DNA from: an uncultured Ruminococcus sp.
Lineage (GTDB): Bacteria > Bacillota > Clostridia > Oscillospirales > Acutalibacteraceae
NCBI GenBank assembly: GCA_902773045.1
Contig: CACYDE010000192.1
Coordinates: 1 to 19,885, forward strand
DNA: 19,885 nucleotides
Direction: 5' to 3'
Made by a program: the position numbers and the translations under genes. The notes under the pieces are model-generated. The model saw only the letters and a list, made by a program, of their open reading frames with translations, ran no database searches and was not told where the DNA came from. Below, piece after piece: positions 7,673 through 14,089 of the stretch; position 1 is the stretch's first letter, and each line of letters starts with the position of its first letter.

Positions 7673-7686
7673 GTTATATAACAAAA
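7669..7686. promoter_or_regulatory. 18-bp perfect palindrome before glutamine synthetase
   Basis: ttttgttatataacaaaa is its own reverse complement. It begins in the T tract of the leader terminator and ends five bases before the GGAGGA ribosome binding site. It could be a repressor operator for a dimeric regulator, or a hairpin sequestering the translation start region. Its AT-richness makes chance occurrence possible. Confidence 0.45.
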
Positions 7687-7705
7687 TTTTTGGAGGAAGA
7701 TTATT

Positions 7706-9799
7706 ATGGTAAACGTACCCGAATTATTCGGCAGCCTTGTTTTTGATGAAAGAACAATGAAGGAAAGACTTCCAAAGCAAACTTATAAAGCTCTTAAAAA
7801 GACAATTAAAGAAGGTCAGCCGCTCGACATCAACGTTGCCAACATCGTGGCAAACGCTATGAAAGACTGGGCAGTTGAAAACGGCTGCACTCACTATACA
7901 CACTGGTTTCAGCCTATGACAGGCGTTACGGCCGAGAAGCACGACAGCTTCATTAACCCCAATGATGACGGAACGGTTATCATGGAATTCAGCGGAAAAG
8001 AACTCATCAAGGGCGAGCCTGACGCTTCAAGTTTCCCGTCGGGAGGTATCCGCGCGACGTTCGAAGCAAGAGGTTACACAACATGGGATCCGACATCGTA
8101 TGCGTTCATTAAGGACGGTTCACTTTGTATCCCCACTGCTTTCTGTTCCTACACCGGAGATGTCCTTGATAAGAAGACTCCTCTTCTTCGTTCAATGGAG
8201 GCTCTCAGCAACGAGGCTATCAGAATTCTCAGACTCTTCGGAGATAAGGAAACAACAAGAGTTATCACAACGGTTGGTCCCGAGCAGGAATATTTCCTTA
8301 TTGATAAGAAAATGTTCGATTCGAGAAAGGATCTTACTTATACGGGCAGAACACTTTTCGGAGCGCGTGCGCCGAAGGGTCAGGAACTTGAAGATCACTA
8401 TTTCGGAAAAATCAAGGATAAGGTTTCGGCTTTTATGAAAGATCTTGACGAGGAACTCTGGAAGCTGGGGATCTATGCAAAAACAAAGCATAACGAAGTT
8501 GCTCCGGCTCAGCACGAGCTTGCTCCGATCTTCACTACTACCAACCTTGCGACAGATCATAACCAGCTCACAATGGAGATGATGAAGAGGATCGCAAACC
8601 GCCACGGAATGGAGTGTCTTCTCCATGAGAAGCCGTTCGCAGGCGTTAACGGAAGCGGAAAACACAACAACTGGTCGATCAGCACCAACGACGGAAGAAA
8701 CCTTCTTAATCCGGGAAAGGATCCTTTCAACGACCATCAGTTCCTCTTGTTCCTGGCTGCCGTTATCAAAGCTGTTGACGAATATCAGGATCTTCTGAGA
8801 ATTTCCGCAGCTTCCGCCGGAAACGATCACAGACTCGGCGCCAATGAGGCTCCGCCGGCTATCGTTTCCATGTTCATAGGAACAGACCTTGAAGGCGTTC
8901 TTGAAGCTCTCGTTGCAGGTGAGGATTACAACCCCGATACGGATACAAAGGTCAAGATGGGCGTTGAGGTTCTTCCCGATCTTAAGAAGGATACGACCGA
9001 TCGTAACCGTACTTCGCCTTTTGCTTTCACAGGAAATAAATTTGAATTCCGTATGCTCGGTTCAAGCGATAATATCTCCTGCCCGAACATTATGCTCAAC
9101 ACTATGGTTGCCGAGGAGCTTTCTCAGTTTGCCGATGAACTTGAAAAGGCAGATGATTTTGACAGCGCCGTAGTTGAGCTTATCAAGAGAACTTACACCG
9201 AGCACAAGAGAATTGTCTTCAACGGCAATAACTATGCTCCCGAATGGGTCACCGAGGCTGAGAAGAGAGGCTTGATGAACCTTCGCACAACGCCTGCCGC
9301 TGTGGCTCATTATATCGACAAGAAGAACGAGGATCTTTTCCTTAAGCACAAGATCTATAACAAGTATGAACTTCACGCTCGTTATGAGATACTTCTTGAG
9401 AACTACTCGAAGATCATCAACATCGAAGCTCTTACAATGATCGATATGGCTAAGAAGGATATTATTCCTGCTGTTTCGAAGTTTGTCAAGGAGCTTGTTG
9501 ACACGGCAAGCGCAAAGAAGGCTCTTTCGGCTGATATTACTGCCGAGCTTGAAGTGGAGCTTGCAACAAAGCTTTCTAAGCTTCAGCTTTGCTTCTCGAA
9601 GAGAATTGATAAGCTCGACTCTCTTCTTATCAAAGCTGCCGATGTCAAAGGCGTTCAGGAACTTGCAAACTATTATGCCGACGAGGTTTTCCCGGCAATG
9701 CAGGAAGCGCGTGTTGTGGCAGATGAAATGGAAATGTCGATGGATGCAAAGGCATGGCCTTATGCTTCATACGGTCAGATGCTTTACAGCGTTAAGTAA
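7706..9799 (+). CDS. glnN: Glutamine synthetase type III
   Basis: This 697-residue enzyme condenses glutamate and ammonia to glutamine with ATP, the main ammonia-assimilating step. The length and the segment GEPDASSFPSGGIRATFEAR (103-122) mark it as GSIII rather than the ~450-residue type I. Active-site segments are present: GPEQEYFLID (191-200) with metal-binding glutamates, NEVAPAQHELAP (from 263), NGSGKHNNWS (from 315, His320), GNDHRLGANEAPPAI and the KFEFRMLGSS arginine region near 445-453. The C-terminal helical region is also typical of GSIII, a large double-ring enzyme in the known members. GGAGGA eight bases before ATG fixes the start. Expression is probably controlled by nitrogen status through the leader terminator. 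A strong terminator follows, so it is monocistronic. Confidence 0.97.
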   Translation: MVNVPELFGSLVFDERTMKERLPKQTYKALKKTIKEGQPLDINVANIVANAMKDWAVENGCTHYTHWFQPMTGVTAEKHDSFINPNDDGTVIMEFSGKELIKGEPDASSFPSGGIRATFEARGYTTWDPTSYAFIKDGSLCIPTAFCSYTGDVLDKKTPLLRSMEALSNEAIRILRLFGDKETTRVITTVGPEQEYFLIDKKMFDSRKDLTYTGRTLFGARAPKGQELEDHYFGKIKDKVSAFMKDLDEELWKLGIYAKTKHNEVAPAQHELAPIFTTTNLATDHNQLTMEMMKRIANRHGMECLLHEKPFAGVNGSGKHNNWSISTNDGRNLLNPGKDPFNDHQFLLFLAAVIKAVDEYQDLLRISAASAGNDHRLGANEAPPAIVSMFIGTDLEGVLEALVAGEDYNPDTDTKVKMGVEVLPDLKKDTTDRNRTSPFAFTGNKFEFRMLGSSDNISCPNIMLNTMVAEELSQFADELEKADDFDSAVVELIKRTYTEHKRIVFNGNNYAPEWVTEAEKRGLMNLRTTPAAVAHYIDKKNEDLFLKHKIYNKYELHARYEILLENYSKIINIEALTMIDMAKKDIIPAVSKFVKELVDTASAKKALSADITAELEVELATKLSKLQLCFSKRIDKLDSLLIKAADVKGVQELANYYADEVFPAMQEARVVADEMEMSMDAKAWPYASYGQMLYSVK

Positions 9800-9843
9800 T
9801 CAAGCGCGTGCTTGTCCCCTGAAAATTATACAAATGTAATAAA

Positions 9844-9882
9844 CGGCGGCAGATTGGAAAACGGTTTTGCCGCCGCTTTTTT
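9844..9882 (+). terminator. Intrinsic terminator after glutamine synthetase
   Basis: Arms cggcggca (9844-9851) and tgccgccg (9868-9875), extended inward by two further pairs, are followed by a six-base T run. It lies 44 bases after the stop codon. Confidence 0.9.
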
Positions 9883-9903
9883 GTTTATAGTCTTAAAAAG
9901 TGG

Positions 9904-9932
9904 TTGACAAAATCCTCAAAGAATGGTATCAT
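9904..9932 (+). promoter_or_regulatory. Upstream promoter of IMP dehydrogenase gene
   Basis: TTGACA (9904-9909) and TATCAT (9927-9932) are separated by 17 bases. Initiation near 9939 would give a leader of about 250 bases. Confidence 0.75.
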
Positions 9933-9939
9933 ATAAAAC

Positions 9940-10190
9940 TAATATTACATGAAATTTTTTGAATGAAAATGCTGTAATTTTATTTGAATGTGCCGCGAAA
10001 GTATGGTACAATAGTTGGTGGGAAAGTTAATAATATGTTTGTTATTGACCGGGCTTGTTAAAAGCTGAAAACGACCGGATGTTTCGCTTCGAAGCTGTGA
10101 ATCACATGCATTTGGAGAACAGCCGCTTGCTTTGAGTTTTTAAACAGCCCAATAAAGAAAAGAAAAATAAGAAAAAGAGGAGTGTTTTAT
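9940..10190 (+). other. Long leader of the IMP dehydrogenase gene
   Basis: About 250 bases of leader contain a second promoter (9984-10012) and no open reading frame of note. I looked for the conserved purine-riboswitch core and did not find it. Some short complementary segments are present (ccgg...ccgg near 10051-10078, gcttcgaagc near 10087), but I cannot assign a known RNA family. It ends in AAGAGGAG, the ribosome binding site. Confidence 0.4.
9984..10012 (+). promoter_or_regulatory. Second promoter of IMP dehydrogenase gene (extended -10)
   Basis: TTGAAT (9984-9989) and TACAAT (10007-10012) are separated by 17 bases, and TGG immediately before TACAAT makes an extended -10. Initiation near 10019 would shorten the leader to about 170 bases. 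Two promoters in tandem suggest two modes of expression. Confidence 0.65.
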
Positions 10191-11693
10191 ATGGCATTTT
10201 ATTTTGATGAACCTTCACGTACATTCGGAGAGTATCTTCTCGTTCCGGGTTATTCTTCCAGTGAGTGTATCCCCAATTCGGTAAGTCTCCAAACGCCGCT
10301 CGTTAAATTCAAGAAGGGTGAAAAATCCGCTATAACAATGAATATACCGATGGTAAGCGCAATCATGCAGTCGGTTTCAAACGATACCATGGCTATCGCA
10401 CTTGCTAAAGAAGGCGGAGTTTCTTTCATTTACGGTTCTCAGTCTATCGAGGATGAGGCGGCTATGGTAGCGCGCGTGAAAAACTACAAAAAGGGTTTCA
10501 TAACTTCAACCTCAAACATTACTCCCGAAAACACTCTCGCCGACGTTCTGGCTCTCAAAGAGAAAACAGGTCACTCAACGGTAGCCGTTACAGATGACGG
10601 AACAGCTCACGGAAAACTTCTCGGAATAATTGGAAGCCGTGACTACAGGGTCAGTCGTATGGATAAATCCACGAAGGTCAAGGAGTTCATGACTCCTTTA
10701 GATAAGCTTGTTATCGCGCCTGCGACAACTACTCTTAAAGAAGCAAACGACATAATCTGGGAACACAAGCTCAACAGCCTTCCGCTCGTTGACGAAGACG
10801 GCAATCTTGCGTATCTTGTTTTCAGAAAGGATTATGATTCTCACAAAGAAAACGTTAACGAGCTTCTTGATTCTCACAAGAGTTATATTGTCGGCGCAGG
10901 TATAAACACTCGTGACTACGCCGAAAGAGTTCCCGCTCTTGTTAATGCCGGAGCAGATGTTCTTTGCATTGATTCCTCGGAGGGCTTCTCCGAGTGGCAG
11001 AAGCTCACTATCGAATGGATCAGAAAGCGCTACGGCGAAGGCGTTAAGGTGGGCGCGGGTAATGTTGTTGACAGAGAAGGTTTCAGATTCCTTGCAGAGT
11101 GCGGCGCAGATTTCATTAAAGTCGGTATCGGCGGCGGTTCTATCTGTATTACAAGAGAGACCAAGGGCATCGGAAGAGGTCAGGCTACTGCGGTTATAGA
11201 AGTTTGCAAGGCTCGTGACGAGTATTACGAAGAAACAGGAATTTATATTCCCGTTTGTTCCGATGGCGGTATTGTTCACGATTACCACATGACGCTCGCT
11301 CTCGCAATGGGTGCGGATTTTGTGATGCTCGGAAGATATTTCTCACGTTTCGATGAAAGCCCGACTCAGAAGGTCAAGATCAACGGTTCCTATGTTAAGG
11401 AGTATTGGGGCGAAGGTTCAAACAGAGCAAGAAACTGGCAGAGATACGATCTCGGCGGCGACAAGAAACTTTCTTTCGAAGAAGGCGTTGACAGCTATGT
11501 TCCTTATGCGGGAGCTTTAAAGGACGGCGTTGCGATAACGACTTATAAGATCAAGTCCACAATGTGCAACTGCGGTGCGCTTTCTATTCCCGAATTCCAG
11601 CAGAAAGCAAGACTCACTCTCGTTTCATCGACAAGTATCGTCGAGGGCGGCAGCCACGATGTTATCGTTAAGGACAGCGTTTATAATAATTGA
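10191..11693 (+). CDS. guaB: IMP dehydrogenase (Tritrichomonas foetus-like clade)
   Basis: This 500-residue cytoplasmic enzyme oxidises IMP to XMP with NAD+, the committed step to GMP. The TIM barrel is interrupted by a CBS-domain pair (about 100-220; segments VAVTDDGTAHGKLLGIIGSRDY and NSLPLVDEDGNLAYLVFRKDY). Catalytic Cys319 lies in GIGGGSICITRE, and the flap dyad Arg418-Tyr419 in NWQRYDLGG. With the start at 10191 (GAGGAG nine bases upstream), these numbers coincide with those I remember for T. foetus IMPDH, and long segments such as GINTRDYAERVPALVNAGAD and TMCNCGAL are almost the same. This is unlike the usual ~485-residue bacterial GuaB with GPGSICTTR. A GTG at 10182 is a less likely start. 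The gene is monocistronic with two promoters and a terminator. Confidence 0.95.
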   Translation: MAFYFDEPSRTFGEYLLVPGYSSSECIPNSVSLQTPLVKFKKGEKSAITMNIPMVSAIMQSVSNDTMAIALAKEGGVSFIYGSQSIEDEAAMVARVKNYKKGFITSTSNITPENTLADVLALKEKTGHSTVAVTDDGTAHGKLLGIIGSRDYRVSRMDKSTKVKEFMTPLDKLVIAPATTTLKEANDIIWEHKLNSLPLVDEDGNLAYLVFRKDYDSHKENVNELLDSHKSYIVGAGINTRDYAERVPALVNAGADVLCIDSSEGFSEWQKLTIEWIRKRYGEGVKVGAGNVVDREGFRFLAECGADFIKVGIGGGSICITRETKGIGRGQATAVIEVCKARDEYYEETGIYIPVCSDGGIVHDYHMTLALAMGADFVMLGRYFSRFDESPTQKVKINGSYVKEYWGEGSNRARNWQRYDLGGDKKLSFEEGVDSYVPYAGALKDGVAITTYKIKSTMCNCGALSIPEFQQKARLTLVSSTSIVEGGSHDVIVKDSVYNN

Positions 11694-11708
11694 CAGATCA
11701 ATTTTCGG

Positions 11709-11736
11709 CGGCAGGGAATTTTTCTCTGCCGTTTTT
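11709..11736 (+). terminator. Intrinsic terminator after guaB
   Basis: Arms cggcagggaa (11709-11718) and ttctctgccg (11722-11731), with one G-U pair, enclose a three-base loop and are followed by TTTTT. It lies 16 bases after the stop codon. Confidence 0.9.
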
Positions 11737-11820
11737 AATATATATATGTTTTGTAAAATTATGTTTTGTAAAGAAATTTCAGTATAATAGACATAAAATC
11801 AATCTGTTTTGTTCGCATAC

Positions 11821-11857
11821 TTGACATTTTGACAATTATAGTGTAATATATTATAAG
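11821..11857 (+). promoter_or_regulatory. Two overlapping sigmaA-type promoters
   Basis: TTGACA at 11821-11826 is 17 bases from TAATAT (11844-11849). A second perfect TTGACA at 11829-11834 is 17 bases from TATAAG (11852-11857). The two promoters are offset by eight bases on the same strand and direct transcription into 11864 onward, about 490 bases before the next gene. Confidence 0.7.
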
Positions 11858-11863
11858 TAATAA

Positions 11864-12162
11864 ATTTATATATCGGTGATGGGCGGAGTTGATATCATTT
11901 ACGGGCAATACCGATTTTTTGGATCTTACCCGTGCTTCATTTAATGATAGATCGGTGAAATGAGAAAATGCAGCTGCATTATCGGATATTGTTTTTATCT
12001 TCCTAAAAATGTCGAATGTTTTACGAGATTATTTTAACAGTGTTTTTTAATTTAAAAGTTTCTTTTTTTAGAATGAAAAGTATAACTTCGATATCAAATT
12101 GATGTCTGGGAGACTATAGTTCACAAAAAAATAATTTCAAGGGTTCCTACACCCCTTTTTTT
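11864..12162 (+). ncRNA. Candidate structured RNA of about 300 nt
   Basis: The segment starts just after two strong promoters and ends at a terminator-like site: aaggg (12139-12143)/ccctt (12153-12157) plus seven T. Its body contains atcggt twice (11872-11877 and 11951-11956), and both copies can pair with accgat (11910-11915), which is followed by six T, so alternative folds are possible. A third fold pairs acggg (11901-11905) with cccgt (11929-11933). A 14-bp palindrome aatgcagctgcatt lies at 11967-11980. A separate promoter downstream serves the next operon, so this may be an independent small RNA. I cannot match it to a known family; it could also be just a long leader. Confidence 0.35.
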
Positions 12163-12204
12163 ATAAAATTTATTTCTTTTTTGTATAAAATTCTCAAATC
12201 CACC

Positions 12205-12233
12205 TTTACAATATTCGGATTTTGTTTTATAAT
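12205..12233 (+). promoter_or_regulatory. Promoter of the carboxyltransferase operon
   Basis: TTTACA (12205-12210) and TATAAT (12228-12233) are separated by 17 bases. Predicted start is near 12240, leaving a leader of about 112 bases. Confidence 0.75.
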
Positions 12234-12270
12234 TACAATAAGTCTAATTGAGTGTGACAACATCGACTGA

Positions 12271-12306
12271 TGCCTAAAATACTATTTAATGTCGAATATT
12301 TAGGCA
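12271..12306. promoter_or_regulatory. Inverted repeat in the carboxyltransferase leader
   Basis: tgcctaaa (12271-12278) and tttaggca (12299-12306) are perfect 8-base arms 20 bases apart, about 30 bases downstream of the predicted transcription start. No T-run follows, so it is more likely a regulator-binding site or an mRNA hairpin than a terminator. Confidence 0.5.
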
Positions 12307-12352
12307 AAAGTAGTTATAGGCTAATAAACAGTCAAGAAAGGTTGGAATAGAA

Positions 12353-13651
12353 ATGAGTATTGAAAAAGTAAAAGCAGAGCTTGAAAACTCAGTCGCTTAC
12401 AAGCGCCTTTACTCTCTCTTTGACGAGGGAACGTTTTCTCCTCTCGCTCCTTTCGCGGTCTCCAATGACAGATATGCAGAGGTTGCTGCGGGCTACGGTG
12501 AGGTCAACGGTTGTGCGGTTTATGCTTTCGCACAAAACAGTGATATCTGCGGAGGCGCAATGTCGAAGGCTCATGCCGCAAAGCTTAAAAAGCTTTATGA
12601 ACTGGCATTGAAAACGGGAACTCCCGTCATCGGTCTTTATGATTCGATCGGCGCAAGAGTGAACGAAGGCGTTGAAATGATGACGGCTTACGGAGAGGTT
12701 TTGAATCTCAGCGGAAAACTTGCCGGGATCGTTCCTCAGATCTCGGTGATCCTCGGACCCTGTCAGGGAACGGCTGCACTGATGGCCGTGTGCACCGATT
12801 TCGTTGTTATGAGCGAAGAAGGAAAGCTCACGATAAGCACAGGCGGAGAGGGCGGAAGCGCAGAGGAAAACAAGAAACACGGAATTTCGGCGATCACTGC
12901 GAAGGATGAATTCGCTGCGGTCGAAGCGGCAAAAAATCTTGTGGTAATGCTTCCTCAAAATAACCTTTCCGATCCTTATACGACCGAAGAGATCCCCGCG
13001 ATGCCGGAAACAGGAATTATTTCGAAATTCGTGGATGGCGGAAGCTTTGCGGAACTTTTTGAAGGATATGCCGAGGGCGTTAAAGTCGGATTTGCAAAGC
13101 TTCAGGGCGATACGGTAGGTATCGTTGAGACATGCGGCGGCGTCCTTGACCGTCAGGCTTGTGAAAAATGCGCGAAGCTTGTGAGATTCTGCGATGCTTA
13201 TTCGATTCCGGTTATTACACTCGCCGATTCAAAAGGTTTTAAATGCGTTAAAGCGGCGTCAAAGCTTACGGCGGCTTACGCGGAAGCAACCACCGCAAAG
13301 ATCACGGTCGTGACCGGCGAGGCTTTCGGTGCGTTTTATATGGCTGCTGCCGGTACGGGCGCTTCGACGGACATTACATTGGCTTTGGAGAATGCGTGCG
13401 TTTCTCCCGTGAACCCCGAAGCAGGGATAATCATCATGAGTCCCGAAAAGCTCAAGACCGACGCAAAAGGAAGAGAGAAGGCTCTCGCGGATTTCAGAGC
13501 AAACGAATGCTCCGCTATGAGAGCCGCGGAAAAGGGCTACATTGATAACGTTGTTTCCGAAGACGAATTGAGAGAGGCACTCTCGACGGCTCTTGATATG
13601 CTTTCCGGAAAGAGAGAGACAACTCTCCCGAAAAAGCACAGCACTATTTGA
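12353..13651 (+). CDS. Acyl-CoA-type carboxyltransferase subunit (12S / PccB-like), short and divergent
   Basis: This 432-residue protein belongs to the crotonase-fold carboxyltransferase superfamily (propionyl-CoA carboxylase beta, transcarboxylase 12S, decarboxylase alpha subunits), which moves a carboxyl group between biotin and an acyl-CoA. The N-terminal half shows GGAMSKAHAAKLKKLYELAL, DSIGARVNEG (97-106, family usually DSGGARIQEG) and GPCQGTAAL (135-143, family usually GPCAGGA). The C-terminal half shows GVLDRQACEKCAKLVRFCDA, IPVITLADSKGF and KITVVTGEAFGAFYMA. It is about 80-90 residues shorter than typical PccB (about 510-525) and its CoA/oxyanion motifs are altered, so its acyl-CoA substrate is uncertain. 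AAAGG precedes the start by 11 bases. It heads a three-gene operon with a biotin carrier and a 5S-like subunit. Confidence 0.85.
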   Translation: MSIEKVKAELENSVAYKRLYSLFDEGTFSPLAPFAVSNDRYAEVAAGYGEVNGCAVYAFAQNSDICGGAMSKAHAAKLKKLYELALKTGTPVIGLYDSIGARVNEGVEMMTAYGEVLNLSGKLAGIVPQISVILGPCQGTAALMAVCTDFVVMSEEGKLTISTGGEGGSAEENKKHGISAITAKDEFAAVEAAKNLVVMLPQNNLSDPYTTEEIPAMPETGIISKFVDGGSFAELFEGYAEGVKVGFAKLQGDTVGIVETCGGVLDRQACEKCAKLVRFCDAYSIPVITLADSKGFKCVKAASKLTAAYAEATTAKITVVTGEAFGAFYMAAAGTGASTDITLALENACVSPVNPEAGIIIMSPEKLKTDAKGREKALADFRANECSAMRAAEKGYIDNVVSEDELREALSTALDMLSGKRETTLPKKHSTI

Positions 13652-13685
13652 TTTTTGATAAATGACCTGAAAGGATGTATATATT

Positions 13686-14060
13686 ATGAGAAATCTTAAA
13701 ATTACCGTAAACGGCGTTGCTTATGATGTACAGGTTGAAGACGCTGCAGGCGGTGCAGTCAGCGCACCTGCGGTATCTGCTACCGCTCCCGCCGCAAAAC
13801 CCGCACCCGCTCCGAAGGCGGCTCCCGCGGCTGCCGCTCCGGCAGGCTCGGTGAAGATCGAGATCCCGATGCCCGGAACCATCATCAGCGTTAACGCAAC
13901 AGTTGGTCAGAGCGTTAAGAAGGGAGACGTTCTCGTTGTTTTCGAGGCTATGAAAATGGAAAACGAGATCCAGGCTCCTCAGGACGGCAAGGTTGCTTCC
14001 GTACTTTGCACAAAGGGCGAGAACAAGGAGTCCGGCGCCGTTCTCCTCACATTGGAATAA
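13686..14060 (+). CDS. Biotin carboxyl carrier protein (1.3S-like)
   Basis: This 124-residue protein carries covalent biotin and shuttles the carboxyl group between the two carboxyltransferases of the operon. Residues 1-20 resemble the N-terminus of decarboxylase gamma/1.3S subunits (KITVNGVAYDVQVED). Residues 22-54 are an Ala/Pro-rich flexible swinging linker. Residues 55-124 are a biotinyl domain with EAMKMENEI, where Lys90 is the biotinylation site 34 residues from the C-terminus, the usual distance. The size equals that of the transcarboxylase 1.3S subunit (about 123). AAAGGATG precedes the ATG, 34 bases after the first subunit. Biotinylation needs a BirA ligase encoded elsewhere. Confidence 0.95.
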   Translation: MRNLKITVNGVAYDVQVEDAAGGAVSAPAVSATAPAAKPAPAPKAAPAAAAPAGSVKIEIPMPGTIISVNATVGQSVKKGDVLVVFEAMKMENEIQAPQDGKVASVLCTKGENKESGAVLLTLE

Positions 14061-14089
14061 TTTAATTTACAATGAAAGGGATGCGGAAT

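Larger units (their letters stand above)
11694..12352. other. Gene-free AT-rich stretch with a possible RNA unit
   Basis: These 659 bases hold, in order, the guaB terminator, a direct repeat of atgttttgtaaa (about 11747 and 11761), two overlapping TTGACA promoters (11821-11857), a structured segment ending in a terminator-like sequence (to 12162), the promoter of the carboxyltransferase operon (12205-12233) and its leader with an inverted repeat. No protein-coding frame is convincing on either strand. Confidence 0.65.

Noticed and set aside
9940..10190. Purine riboswitch before guaB
   Set aside because: The conserved three-way junction core sequences are not present in the leader as far as I can read.
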